Assembly: GCF_900099805.1 (NCBI RefSeq)
Contig: NZ_FNDR01000014.1
Coordinates: forward strand, 1 to 64,000
Direction: 5' to 3'
DNA from: Variovorax sp. OV700
GTDB taxonomy: Bacteria; Pseudomonadota; Gammaproteobacteria; Burkholderiales; Burkholderiaceae_C
DNA: 64,000 bases
Below, in pieces: positions 24,778-33,927 of this stretch (position 1 is its first letter; every line of letters begins with the position of its first letter). The notes under the pieces were generated by a model. It saw only the letters and a program-made list of their open reading frames with translations, made no database searches and was not told where the DNA came from. A program made the position numbers and the translations under genes.

Positions 24778-24832
24778 CGTGCTGCCTCTTGATGGACTGC
24801 AGCCAGTGTCCCCGCGCACCCCTCGGGCCGGT

Positions 24833-24846
24833 TTGATGCAGATCAA
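24833..24846 (-). promoter_or_regulatory. Perfect FNR box upstream of ccoN
   Basis: TTGATGCAGATCAA matches TTGAT-N4-ATCAA. It overlaps the stop codon of ccoS and its centre is 62 bp before the ccoN ATG. A GACACT hexamer on the minus strand lies about 32 bp away, where the -10 would be. Confidence 0.8.
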
Positions 24847-24980
24847 TCGTGACGCAGGATCCGGTCGCCTTCGATCTCGATGTCGTCGAATTGCCCACGC
24901 TCGATGGCCCACCACAGACCGCCCAGGATGGCGAGCACCAGCACGACCGACAGCGGGATCAGGAGAAAGAGGATGTCCAT
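24843..24980 (-). CDS. ccoS: cbb3 oxidase maturation protein CcoS
   Basis: The 45-residue protein starts MDILFLLIPLSVVLV, with one membrane helix (about residues 2-24) followed by WWAIERGQFDD, the conserved CcoS segment. CcoS is needed to insert heme and copper into CcoN. Its ATG overlaps the ccoI stop by one base (TGATG). The FNR box for ccoN lies across its stop codon. Confidence 0.9.
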   Translation of the reverse strand: MDILFLLIPLSVVLVLAILGGLWWAIERGQFDDIEIEGDRILRHD

Positions 24981-27301
24981 CAGCGAACCGCCCTGCTCCC
25001 GGTGTCCCCGGCCGCGAGCCGCGCCGCGTTGAGCACCACCACCAGCGAGCTCGCAGCCATGCCCAGGCCCGCGAGCCACGCGGGCAGCCACCCAGCAATG
25101 GCCAGCGGCACGCACAGCGCGTTGTAGCCTGCCGCCCATGCGAGGTTCTGCCGCACCACGCGCAGCGTTCGTTTGGCCTGGGCAATGGTGCGCGGAATGG
25201 ACGCGAGCGCATCGCCGAGCACGACGAAGTCGGCCCGCGCACGCGAGAGCGGCACCGCGCGGCCGAAGGCGAAAGAAGCATTCGCGCGCGCCAGCGAAGG
25301 ACCGTCGTTGAGGCCGTCGCCCACCATCGCCACCTGCCGGCCTTCGGCCTGCAGCCGCCACAGCACCTCCAGCTTGTCCTCGGGCGTGCAGCCGCCCTGT
25401 GCAAAGGCAATGCCGGCGCTCGCGGCGATCTCGCGGGCCGCGCTGTCACGGTCACCGGAAAGCAGGCGCACCGTGATGCCTTCGCCCTGCAGCGCCGCCA
25501 CCGCGGCGGCGGCGTCCGGGCGCAGTTCCTCGGCGAGCACGAAGCTCGCGAGCCAGCCCTCTTCGTCGCTCAAATGAACCTGCGGCGACTCGACCTGCAG
25601 CGGCGGCACCTTGCAGTGGCTTGCCGAGCCCAGCCGCACGCGCCGGGCGAGTCCGTCGGCACTCGCGCTTCGGCGCAGCAGGCCTTCGAGGCCGAGGCCC
25701 GCCAGCTCGGCGGGCTGCGTCACTTCCCATGCGGGCGGCGAGCGGAACTGGGCATTCCATGCGTTCACCAGCGCGCGGGCACCGGGATGCAGCGAATGCG
25801 CGCCGAGCGCGGCGCCAATCTCCAGCGCATCGCCGGGGCGAAGGCCCTGCCGGCAATACACGCGCTCAAGTCGCGGCGTGTCGCCGGTCAGCGTGCCCGT
25901 CTTGTCGAACACCACCGTATCGACCGAGGCCAGCGCCTCCAGCGCCTGCAGGTTCGAGGTCAGCACACCGCCGCGCGCCAACGCTCCGGCGCTCGCGAGC
26001 ATGGCGGCCGGCGTGGCAAGCGAGAGCGCGCAGGGGCAGGTCACGATCAGTACCGCCACCGCCACCATCAGGGCCTTGCCCGAATCGGCATGCCACCAGA
26101 AAGCTGCGGCCCCGGCGGCCGAGGCCAGCACGAGGATGAGGAACGGCCGTGCGATCCGGTCCGCCAGCTGGGCCAGGCGCGGCTTGCTCAGCGCAGCGCT
26201 TTCCATCAGCCGCACGATCTGTGCGAAGCGCGTGCCCTCGCCCACCGATTCGATGCGCACCTGCACCGTGGCCGAGAGGTTGTGGCTGCCCGCCAGCACG
26301 CGCTCGCCGCGCGCACGCGGCACGGGGCGGGATTCGCCGGTGAGCAGCGCCTCGTCGGTGCTGGTGCCGCCGTCGATCAGCACGCCGTCGGCTGGAAATG
26401 CCTCGCCGGGGCGCACCCGCACCACGTCGCCCGCGGCCAGGCGGCGCACTGCCACGCGCTGCCAGCCGCCATCGGCTTCCAGGAGTTCGATGCTGTCGGG
26501 CAAGCGGTTCATCACGGCCTCGAGCGAGCCTGCCGTGCGGTCCCTCAGCCGCGCCTCGAGCCAGCGGCCCGTGAGGAGGAAGAACACGAACATGGTCAGC
26601 GAGTCGAAATACACCTCGCGGCCGAGCACCCCCGCGCCGTCGAAAGTGGCCGCGCTGCTGACCGCGAAGGCAATGGCGATGCCGAAGGCCACCGGCAGAT
26701 CCATGCCGATGCGCCCGTTGCGCAGGTCACGCCATGCGCTGCGGAAGAACGGGCCGCACGAAAAGAAAAGCACCGGCAGCGTGAGCACCCACGAGGCCCA
26801 GCGAAGCAACTGCGCCGCGTCCGCCGTCATCTCGCCGGGCTGCGCGATGTAGGCCGGGTAGGCGTACATCATCACCTGCATCATGCAGAAGCCCGACACC
26901 AGCCAGCGCCACAAGGCAAGCCGCAGTTCGCGCGAGCGGCGCTCGCGCGCGGAACTGTCCGCGGCCGGCACCAGCCGATAACCCGCGGCCTCGGAGGCCT
27001 CGAACCAGCGGGAGGGCCGCGTCTGTACGGCGGACCACACCACGCGCGCACGCTGGCTCGCGGCGTTGACCTGCACTTCGAGCACGCCGGGCACGTGCAG
27101 CAGCGCCGTTTCCACGGTGAGGCCGCAGGCCGCGCAATGCATGCCTTCCACGGCCACCTGCGACTCCCATCGCCCGGCGGCTTCGTCGAGCGCGCGGCCA
27201 AACGCAGTCCATTCGGAGGGATCATCGAGCACCTGCCACTCCTCACGGGGTGCCCGTGGGAGCGCAGCGGCCGGGGAGAAAGGGGCGAGCGCAGCTTGCA
27301 T
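24980..27301 (-). CDS. ccoI: Copper-transporting P1B ATPase for cbb3 assembly
   Basis: The 773-residue ATPase has an N-terminal metal-binding domain with GMHCAACG (residues about 53-60), membrane helices, the TGES phosphatase loop (ALLTGES), the transport motif CPC in VTCPCALSLATP (about residue 424), the phosphorylation site DKTGTLTGD (about 467) and the hinge GDGLNDG (about 687). It exports copper towards CcoN assembly, as FixI/CcoI does. The ATG at 27301 is 35 bp from a perfect FNR box that it shares with the divergent usp gene. Confidence 0.94.
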   Translation of the reverse strand: MQAALAPFSPAAALPRAPREEWQVLDDPSEWTAFGRALDEAAGRWESQVAVEGMHCAACGLTVETALLHVPGVLEVQVNAASQRARVVWSAVQTRPSRWFEASEAAGYRLVPAADSSARERRSRELRLALWRWLVSGFCMMQVMMYAYPAYIAQPGEMTADAAQLLRWASWVLTLPVLFFSCGPFFRSAWRDLRNGRIGMDLPVAFGIAIAFAVSSAATFDGAGVLGREVYFDSLTMFVFFLLTGRWLEARLRDRTAGSLEAVMNRLPDSIELLEADGGWQRVAVRRLAAGDVVRVRPGEAFPADGVLIDGGTSTDEALLTGESRPVPRARGERVLAGSHNLSATVQVRIESVGEGTRFAQIVRLMESAALSKPRLAQLADRIARPFLILVLASAAGAAAFWWHADSGKALMVAVAVLIVTCPCALSLATPAAMLASAGALARGGVLTSNLQALEALASVDTVVFDKTGTLTGDTPRLERVYCRQGLRPGDALEIGAALGAHSLHPGARALVNAWNAQFRSPPAWEVTQPAELAGLGLEGLLRRSASADGLARRVRLGSASHCKVPPLQVESPQVHLSDEEGWLASFVLAEELRPDAAAAVAALQGEGITVRLLSGDRDSAAREIAASAGIAFAQGGCTPEDKLEVLWRLQAEGRQVAMVGDGLNDGPSLARANASFAFGRAVPLSRARADFVVLGDALASIPRTIAQAKRTLRVVRQNLAWAAGYNALCVPLAIAGWLPAWLAGLGMAASSLVVVLNAARLAAGDTGSRAVR

Positions 27302-27335
27302 CGGGCAAGGCTAAGGGCCGGGGCCGGGCTCTTGT

Positions 27336-27349
27336 TTGATCTGCATCAA
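27336..27349. promoter_or_regulatory. Perfect FNR box between ccoI and usp
   Basis: TTGATCTGCATCAA matches TTGAT-N4-ATCAA and is palindromic, so it can act both ways. Its centre is 64 bp before the usp ATG (27407), with TAAGCT at 27372-27377 as a likely -10. It is 41 bp before the ccoI ATG, which would leave almost no leader if it acts at -41 on that side. Confidence 0.78.
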
Positions 27350-27406
27350 GGGGCGCGCGGGGCAACGTGCCTAAGCTGGCTGCACATTTCCTCCGAAGAG
27401 AACACC

Positions 27407-27850
27407 ATGTTCAAGCGCATCCTCGTGGCCACCGACGGCTCCACGCTTTCCAAGAAAGCCGTCACCAGCGCCATCGCCATCGCGGCCCGGAACGAGGCCG
27501 ACCTGGTGGCGCTCACCGTGGTGCCGCGCTACCCGAAGAGCTACTTCGACGGCGCCATGTCCTTTTCGCCCGAAGACATCGCGCGGGTGGAAAAGCAGTG
27601 GGCCGACAAGGCGCAGGGCATGTTGGATGCGGTGGAGACGCGCGCTGCCGCGAGCGGCGTGCCGCTGAAGACGGCCATCGCCAACTCGGATCTGGTGGCC
27701 GAGTCGATCGTCGCCACGGCGAAGAAGCACAAGTGCGACCTGATCGTGATGGCCTCGCACGGCCGCAAGGGCATCAAGCGGCTGCTGCTGGGCAGCGAGA
27801 CGCAGCACGTGCTGACGCACTCCACGCTGCCGGTGCTCGTGCTGCGGTAG
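27407..27850 (+). CDS. Universal stress protein (UspA family)
   Basis: The 147-residue protein has the UspA start MFKRILVATDGSTLS and the nucleotide-binding motif MASHGRKGIKRLLLGSETQHV near residue 118, ending VPVLVLR-like (LPVLVLR). It is divergent from ccoI and shares the perfect FNR box at 27336-27349. It is the third Usp with an FNR-type site in the window. Confidence 0.92.
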   Translation: MFKRILVATDGSTLSKKAVTSAIAIAARNEADLVALTVVPRYPKSYFDGAMSFSPEDIARVEKQWADKAQGMLDAVETRAAASGVPLKTAIANSDLVAESIVATAKKHKCDLIVMASHGRKGIKRLLLGSETQHVLTHSTLPVLVLR

Positions 27851-27870
27851 GCCGCAGCAAAGGCTTTCCC

Positions 27871-28863
27871 TCAGGCGGCCTGCACCGAGGCGTCGCCGAG
27901 CGCGTCGTTCTGCGCTTCGCTGAGCCAGCGCCGCTTGTCGCGCAGCGGCGGCGCGCCGAACATGCGGCTGTACTCGCGGGCGAACTGCGACGGGCTTTCA
28001 TAGCCCACGCTGTGCGCCGCGCTCGCCACGTCCACGCCCGCCATCAGCATCTGGCGGCGCGCCTCCTGCAGCCGCAGCTGCTTCTGGTATTGCAGCGGGC
28101 TCATGGCCGTCACGGCCTTGAAATGATGGTGGAACGACGACACGCTCATGTGCACCGCGCGCGCCATGTCCTCGATGCGCAGCGACTGCGCATAGTTGAC
28201 GCGCAGCGCGCTGATGGCCTTGGCCACGCGCTGGGTGTGGCTATCCTGCAGCGCGATCTGGCGCAGCCGCGCGCCCTCCCCGTTCACCAGCAAACGGTAC
28301 ATGATCTCGCGCTTGATGAGCGGCGCCATGATCGGCACGTCTTCCGGCGTCTCGGCCAGCCGCAGCAGCCGCAGCACCGGCTCCAGCACCGGCATGGCGA
28401 TGCGGTTGACGTACATGCCGCGCGACGCGGGCGCGTTGGCCTTGGCGGGCAGCTTCTCGTCGCCGATGAGTTCGCCGATGTCGTCGATCGCAAGCTCAAG
28501 CCGCACGCCGAGATAGGGTTCGTTGTCGCTCGTCAGGCGAACCTGACCGCACACCGGCAGGTCGACCGAGGTCACCAGGTAGTGCATCGGGTCGTACACA
28601 TAGATGTCGTCGCCCACGATGATCCGCTTGGAACCCTGCGCAATGAGCCCGAGCGCCGGCGTCGCAAAGGCGTGCTTGGGCCCGTCGGGCTTGCTGATGC
28701 AGAACACCTGCAGGCCGGCCACCGGCGTTTCCACTGTGCCGTCCTGGCCGCGCGTGATGCGGTTGATCAGCGCGACCAGTTCCTTCCTGGCTTCGTCGAG
28801 TTGCGGGTCCAGCGGCATCGGCTGGGCAATGGCGGCAGCGATTTCGGGTGTTTCGTCGGACAT
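27871..28863 (-). CDS. AraC-family transcriptional regulator
   Basis: The 330-residue regulator has an N-terminal AraC_N-type sensor domain (about residues 40-200) and a C-terminal double helix-turn-helix (about 225-325) with VHMSVSSFHHHFKAVTAMSPLQY and VGYESPSQFAREYSRMFG (second HTH). The AraC_N group often controls an adjacent oxidoreductase. The divergent aldo/keto reductase (start 29087, 223-base gap) is the obvious target. Inducer unknown. Confidence 0.9.
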   Translation of the reverse strand: MSDETPEIAAAIAQPMPLDPQLDEARKELVALINRITRGQDGTVETPVAGLQVFCISKPDGPKHAFATPALGLIAQGSKRIIVGDDIYVYDPMHYLVTSVDLPVCGQVRLTSDNEPYLGVRLELAIDDIGELIGDEKLPAKANAPASRGMYVNRIAMPVLEPVLRLLRLAETPEDVPIMAPLIKREIMYRLLVNGEGARLRQIALQDSHTQRVAKAISALRVNYAQSLRIEDMARAVHMSVSSFHHHFKAVTAMSPLQYQKQLRLQEARRQMLMAGVDVASAAHSVGYESPSQFAREYSRMFGAPPLRDKRRWLSEAQNDALGDASVQAA

Positions 28864-29086
28864 GTTCAGGGCTTTGTCTGGGGGTGATTCACGGCGCCGC
28901 GGCGGCGCGGAGGATCGGGTGGTTCAAAGCTTAGCGCCGCATCCGCGAATCTGCACGGGCCCGGACGGAGGTCTGGAGAAATAGGCAAAGACTTTGCAGG
29001 AACGCGCTGGCCGCCCGGCCGCCGCCGGCCGGATACTTTTGCCAGGCCCTTCGGGGAATCTCCACCACTCAGCAAAGGAATGCGAG

Positions 29087-30136
29087 ATGCAATACCGCAA
29101 ATTCGGCCGCACCGGCCTGTTCGTTTCCGAGCTCTGCCTCGGCACCATGACCTTCGGCGGCGCCAGCGGCATCTGGGGACACATCGGCAACCTCCAGCAG
29201 TCCGAGGCGGAAAGCCTGGTGGGCCGTGCGCTGGACGCCGGCATCAACTTCATCGACACCGCCGACGTGTACTCCGACGGGCTTTCGGAAACCATCACCG
29301 GCCAGGCGCTGAAGAACCTCAAGGTGCCGCGCGAGAACGTGGTGGTCGCCACCAAGGTGCTGGGCGAAACCGGCAAGAGCCCCAATTCGGCCGGCGCCTC
29401 GCGCTATCACATCATGGACGGGGTGAAAGCCAGCCTGAAGCGCCTGCAGCTGGACCACATCGACCTGTACCAGATCCACGGCTTCGACCCGGTGACGCCC
29501 ATCGAGGAAACCGTGCGCGCGCTGGACAACCTGGTGCAGCAGGGCCACGTGCGCTACGTGGGCGTTTCGAACTGGGCCGCCTGGCAGATCATGAAGGCAC
29601 TGGGCATCGCCGAGCGGCAAGGGCTCGCGCGCTTCGAGTCGCTGCAGGCCTACTACACCATCGCGGGCCGCGACCTGGAGCGCGAATTGGCGCCCATGCT
29701 GCAGAGCGAAAACGTGGGCCTGATGGTCTGGAGTCCGTTGGCGGGCGGCTTGCTTAGTGGCAAATACGGACGCGACGGCGAAGCCGAGAAAGGCAGCCGC
29801 CGCACCACCTTCGACTTTCCGCCCGTGAATGTCGAGCGCGCCTACGACTGCATCGACGTGATGCGCCAGCTGGCCGAGGCGCGCAAAGTTTCGGTGGCGC
29901 AGATCGCGCTGGCATGGCTGCTGCACCAGCAGGTAGTGACCAGCGTGATCGTGGGCGCCAAGCGCGTCGAGCAGCTGGACGACAACATCGCCGCCACGGC
30001 CATCCGGCTCGATGCGAGCGAGCTGGACGCGCTCGACAAGGTCAGCGCCCTGCCCTCCGAATACCCCGGCTGGATGCTCGAGCGCCAGGGCGGCGCACGG
30101 GCCAAGCGCCTGGCTGAATCAGGCCAGCGCGGCTGA
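29087..30136 (+). CDS. Aldo/keto reductase
   Basis: The 349-residue protein begins MQYRKFGRTGLFVSELCLGTMTFGG and shows the aldo/keto reductase catalytic set: Asp in NFIDTADVYSDG (Asp and Tyr, about residues 55-60), Lys in VVATKVLGE (about 88) and His in LYQIHGFD (about 128). It resembles YghZ/Kv-beta-type NADPH-dependent reductases for small aldehydes. The ATG at 29087 is in frame and gives the typical N-terminus. The AraC gene is divergent. Its end overlaps the convergent bioD by 18 bases. The natural substrate is unknown. Confidence 0.92.
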   Translation: MQYRKFGRTGLFVSELCLGTMTFGGASGIWGHIGNLQQSEAESLVGRALDAGINFIDTADVYSDGLSETITGQALKNLKVPRENVVVATKVLGETGKSPNSAGASRYHIMDGVKASLKRLQLDHIDLYQIHGFDPVTPIEETVRALDNLVQQGHVRYVGVSNWAAWQIMKALGIAERQGLARFESLQAYYTIAGRDLERELAPMLQSENVGLMVWSPLAGGLLSGKYGRDGEAEKGSRRTTFDFPPVNVERAYDCIDVMRQLAEARKVSVAQIALAWLLHQQVVTSVIVGAKRVEQLDDNIAATAIRLDASELDALDKVSALPSEYPGWMLERQGGARAKRLAESGQRG

Positions 30137-30868
30137 GCGTTGCCGCGCGGCGTGGGCCGCGGTGGCGCGCAATGCGCGCAGATCGAGGTGCGGCGCCGCG
30201 CTTGCCGCAGAGGGCTTGGCAAGGTGCGGCACCACGCCGAGCAGGGGCGCACCGAGCCGGGCGCGCAGGGTCTGCAGGTTGGCCTCGGGCGACAGCATGC
30301 CCGGTTCGATGACGCTTGCGATCCATCCCGCCAGCACGAGGCCGCGCGCGCGAATCGCTTCCGCCGTAAGCAGCGCGTGGTTCAGGCAGCCGAGCCTGAG
30401 GCCGACCACGAGGATCACCGGCAGGCCCAGCGCGACGGCCAGATCGGCGCTGTCGAGGTCGTCGCCGAACGGCACGCAGAACCCGCCCACGCCTTCGACC
30501 ACCACCGCGTCGGCGCACTGGGACAAAGATGCAAAGGCCGACAGCAGCGGTGGCAACTCGATGCGCACGCCCTCCTCCCGCGCGGCCAGGTGCGGCGACA
30601 TCGGCGCGCGCAGCAGGTAGGTGCAGCGCAAGGCCAACGGCACATCGACATTGCCGGCCGCGCGCAACTGCTCGACGTCTTCGTTGCACCACGCACCATC
30701 GACCAGCTCCAGGCCAGCGGCCACCGGCTTCATGCCGACCGACCGCAGGCCCGAGGCGGCCAGCAGACTCAGCATCGCGCTGCTGGCCAGCGTCTTGCCG
30801 ACGCCGGTGTCGGTGCCCGTGACGAACCAGCGGCGGTGCGTCATTGGTGCACCCGGCGCGGCGCTCAT
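30119..30868 (-). CDS. bioD: Dethiobiotin synthetase
   Basis: The 249-residue ATP-dependent enzyme closes the ureido ring of dethiobiotin from 7,8-diaminopelargonate and CO2. The Walker A motif GTDTGVGKT lies near residue 18, followed by MKPVAAG, and VVVEGVGGF near 117. The ATG at 30868 overlaps the bioF stop (ATGA), which decides the start over an in-frame ATG at 30844. It is the last gene of bioAFD. bioB is not adjacent; the next gene is convergent. Confidence 0.92.
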   Translation of the reverse strand: MSAAPGAPMTHRRWFVTGTDTGVGKTLASSAMLSLLAASGLRSVGMKPVAAGLELVDGAWCNEDVEQLRAAGNVDVPLALRCTYLLRAPMSPHLAAREEGVRIELPPLLSAFASLSQCADAVVVEGVGGFCVPFGDDLDSADLAVALGLPVILVVGLRLGCLNHALLTAEAIRARGLVLAGWIASVIEPGMLSPEANLQTLRARLGAPLLGVVPHLAKPSAASAAPHLDLRALRATAAHAARQRSAALA

Positions 30869-32097
30869 GCTGCCTCCTTCCAAGGCTCTTCCAGCGCGTC
30901 GCCCAAGGCGTCCAGCAGCCGTGCCACGTCGGCCTCGCTGTGGCTGGCCGACAGCGTGATCCGCAGCCGCGCGGTGCCGGCGGGCACGGTCGGCGGGCGG
31001 ATCGCACCGACACGCAAACCATGCGCATCGAGCTGTGCCATGGTCTGCATCGCGCGCGCGTTGTCGCCGACGATCAGCGGCTGGATCGCGGTGGGCGAAT
31101 CCGGCAGCCAGGCGCTGCCGTCCGGCGGCAGGAGCGCCTCGAGGCCCCGACGCAGCTGCCCGATGCGCGCCTGCAATTGGGCGCGGCGTTGCTTGCCTTC
31201 TTCGCCTTCGATCAGCGTAAGGCTCGCGAGCAGCGCATGCGCGATGGCCGGCGGCGCGGCGGTGGTGAAGATGTAGGGCCGCGCCCGCTGCACGAGATAG
31301 TCGATGACGGTGCGGTGCGCCGCCACGAAAGCGCCCGACACCCCGGCCGCCTTACCGAGCGTGCCGATGAGCACCAGCCGCTCCGATCGCAGGCCCATGG
31401 CCTGCAGCACGCCCCGGCCCGTGGAGCCGAGCACGCCGAAGCCGTGCGCGTCGTCCAGCACGAGCCAGGCGTCATGCCGCTCCGCCAGCGCGAGCAGTTC
31501 GGCAACCGGCGCAATATTGCCGTCCATGCTGAAGACCGCATCGCTCACGATCAGCTTGACCGGCGCGTCGCAGGCGCCGAGCTGCGCATCGAGCGCGGCC
31601 ACGTCGCAGTGCGGATAGCGCTCGACCCGCGCCTTGGCCAGCCGCGCACCGTCGATCAGCGACGCATGGTTGAGCGACTCGGAAAAAATCACCGCCTCGG
31701 CACCGCCCAGCGCCGACAGCACCGCGAGGTTGGCCATGTAGCCGGTGCAGAAGAACAGGCTTTGCGCCTCCGGGATGTGCGGCGCCATCCAGTCGGCCAG
31801 CCGCTCCTCGAGTTCGGCGTGTGCGCGCGAGTGGCCGAGGATCAGGTGCGAGCCGCCGCTGCCCGTGCCATAGCGTGCCGCGCCCTCGGCCAGCGCGGCG
31901 GCCAGCGCCGGATGCGCGGCGAGGCCGAGGTAGTCGTTGCTGCTGAAGCCGAGCATGGTGCGCGGTGCCGCCGCGCCGGCCAGCGTCAGGGATTGCTCGG
32001 GTGCGCAGGCCGTTTCGGCGACCTGCCGGCGGCGGCGCAGCGACTTCACGTCGAGAGCCGTGATCTCTTCCTGCAGGCGTTCAAGCAAGCGCGACAT
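30865..32097 (-). CDS. bioF: 8-amino-7-oxononanoate synthase
   Basis: The 410-residue PLP enzyme joins pimeloyl-ACP (or -CoA) and alanine to give 8-amino-7-oxononanoate. It carries GFSSNDYLGLA, LDDAHGFGVLG (the PLP-contacting Asp-Asp-Ala-His) and GTLGKAAGVSG with the Schiff-base lysine near residue 243. The ATG at 32097 lies inside the end of bioA, a 17-base overlap. Confidence 0.93.
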   Translation of the reverse strand: MSRLLERLQEEITALDVKSLRRRRQVAETACAPEQSLTLAGAAAPRTMLGFSSNDYLGLAAHPALAAALAEGAARYGTGSGGSHLILGHSRAHAELEERLADWMAPHIPEAQSLFFCTGYMANLAVLSALGGAEAVIFSESLNHASLIDGARLAKARVERYPHCDVAALDAQLGACDAPVKLIVSDAVFSMDGNIAPVAELLALAERHDAWLVLDDAHGFGVLGSTGRGVLQAMGLRSERLVLIGTLGKAAGVSGAFVAAHRTVIDYLVQRARPYIFTTAAPPAIAHALLASLTLIEGEEGKQRRAQLQARIGQLRRGLEALLPPDGSAWLPDSPTAIQPLIVGDNARAMQTMAQLDAHGLRVGAIRPPTVPAGTARLRITLSASHSEADVARLLDALGDALEEPWKEAA

Positions 32098-33493
32098 CGC
32101 GGCCTCCTTCTGCGTGGGCTGCGTGGTCTGCGTGGGTGGGCGCAACCACCGCTTCCAACGTGGCCAGCGTGCCATCGACCAGCAGGTCGATTTCCTCGTC
32201 GCCGATCACATAGGGCGGCATGAGGTAGACCGTCGTACCAATCGGGCGCATCAGCAGTCCGTTCGCGCGTGCGGCCAGGTGAAAGCGCTCAGCAAATCGC
32301 GCACCGGGCTCGCGCACGTCGAAGGCGGTGATCATTCCGCACTGGCGCAGGTGATCGACGGGCATGCCGCGCAGCCCCTCGCGCAGCCGACCGATCAGCC
32401 GTTCGGCACGCGCGAGGTTGCGCCGCAGCGCGTCTTCGCGCTCGAACAGGTCGAGCGTCGCCAGCGCCGCGCGGCAGGCCAGTGCGTTGCCGGTATAGGA
32501 ATGGGAATGCAGGAAGCTGCGCGCCACGTCGTCGTCGACGAAGCCTTCGTAGATCGCGTCGCGCGTCATCACCAGCGCAAGGGGCAGGTAGCCGCCGCTG
32601 ATGCCCTTGGAGAGACAAAGAAAGTCGGGCCAGATGCCGGCCTGCTCGCACGCGAAGAAAGTGCCGGTGCGACCGCAGCCCACTGCGATCTCGTCGGCGA
32701 TGAGGTGCACCTCGTAGCGGTCGCACAGCGCGCGCACGAGGCGCAGGTATTCGGGGTCGTGCATTGCCATGCCGGTGGCGCATTGCACCAGCGGCTCGAC
32801 GATCACGGCGGCGATCGTTGCATGCCGCTCGGCCAGCAACGCCTCGAGTTCGGCGGCGGCGCGCCGCGCCACGTCGGCTGCGTGCTCGCCCGGTCGTGCG
32901 GCCCGCGCGTCGGGCGATTCGACGAGGTGCGCATTTGCGAGCAACGGTGCGTAAGCGTCGCGGAACACCGGCACGTCGGTCACATGCAGCGCGCCGAGTG
33001 TTTCGCCGTGGTAGCCGCGCCGCACGGCGACGAAGTTCTGCTTGCCGCTGCGCCCCGCATTGCGCCACGCGTGAAAGCTCATCTTCAGCGCGATCTCCAC
33101 GGCCGAGGCGCCATCGGAGGCATAGAAGCAATGGCCCAGCGCACGGCCGGTCAGCGCGGCGAGCCGCTCGGCCAACTCGACGGCTGGCGCATGCGTGCAT
33201 CCGGCGAGCATCACGTGCGAGAGTTTGTCGAGCTGGTCCTTCAGCGCCGCATTGATGGCCGGATGCGCATGGCCGAAGAGATTGACCCACCACGAGCTCG
33301 TCGCATCGAGATAGCGGCGGCCGTCGTGGTCGAACAGCCAGACGCCCTCGCCCCGTGCAATGGGCAATGGCGGCACCGCCTCGAGCCGGATGCTCTGCGT
33401 GCACGGATGCCAGACATGGCGGCGGCTGCGCTGCTGCCAGGCGGCGTTTTTCGACGGTGCGAGCGTCGAGGGAGAAGCAATCGTTGGCGGCAT
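32081..33493 (-). CDS. bioA: Adenosylmethionine-8-amino-7-oxononanoate aminotransferase
   Basis: The 470-residue class III aminotransferase transfers an amino group from S-adenosylmethionine to 8-amino-7-oxononanoate, giving diaminopelargonate. It shows WVNLFGHAHP, SDGASAVEIALKM, DEIAVGCGRTG and the PLP-lysine site CLSKGISGGYLP near residue 305. The ATG at 33493 is chosen; the frame is open for 80 codons further upstream, but those residues lack similarity to the family. First gene of bioAFD. No BirA-like operator is evident upstream. Confidence 0.93.
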   Translation of the reverse strand: MPPTIASPSTLAPSKNAAWQQRSRRHVWHPCTQSIRLEAVPPLPIARGEGVWLFDHDGRRYLDATSSWWVNLFGHAHPAINAALKDQLDKLSHVMLAGCTHAPAVELAERLAALTGRALGHCFYASDGASAVEIALKMSFHAWRNAGRSGKQNFVAVRRGYHGETLGALHVTDVPVFRDAYAPLLANAHLVESPDARAARPGEHAADVARRAAAELEALLAERHATIAAVIVEPLVQCATGMAMHDPEYLRLVRALCDRYEVHLIADEIAVGCGRTGTFFACEQAGIWPDFLCLSKGISGGYLPLALVMTRDAIYEGFVDDDVARSFLHSHSYTGNALACRAALATLDLFEREDALRRNLARAERLIGRLREGLRGMPVDHLRQCGMITAFDVREPGARFAERFHLAARANGLLMRPIGTTVYLMPPYVIGDEEIDLLVDGTLATLEAVVAPTHADHAAHAEGGRDVALA

Positions 33494-33927
33494 TCGCGCA
33501 TTCCTTTTGGGGCAAGGCGCGGGATCGTATCGGCGCAAATGCGGCGCGGCAAACCGCCGGATCGTGCATTGAAAGGACCGCACTTGAACGACGTTGGCCG
33601 GTGTAGGCAGAACGTTCAGATCAACCCCGTGCAACTGAGCTGTTTCGTGCGCGAGGGCCACCTCGTGAGGGACATGCAAGTTGTCTTGCAGGCGATAAAG
33701 ATAGCGGCGGAATATCGAGTTCTCACACGTCAAGGAGTGTCATTCTTGTTATCAGACATGCGGATGGCCGATCTCGAATATTGACAAATGCCTGGTCCCC
33801 ACGGGACCTACCCGACCTTGCAACGGCGCGAGGCTGGGACGACGCCTGCCGTGGGTCTATTCCCACACCCGCGGCCCTGTGCTGCGCCGACAAATGAATG
33901 TCCATTCATTCTTTCGAAGGAGCACCT
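33494..33927. other. Gene-free stretch of about 430 bases
   Basis: No convincing gene is visible between bioA (minus) and the small hydrophilic protein gene (plus). It contains a TTGACA at 33781-33786 without a clear -10, a small hairpin GGTCCC/GGGACC near 33795, and the palindrome at 33893-33910. It must hold the bioA promoter, which I cannot place. Confidence 0.5.
33893..33910. promoter_or_regulatory. Palindrome AATGAATG-TC-CATTCATT
   Basis: A perfect 8-base inverted repeat with a 2-base centre lies 18 bases before the ATG at 33928. The symmetry and length look like a TetR-type operator. No regulator gene is adjacent. Confidence 0.5.

Noticed and set aside
33494..33784. A gene in the stretch upstream of bioA
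   Set aside because: The plus frame reading through it also covers bioA antisense and has no family features or ribosome binding site.
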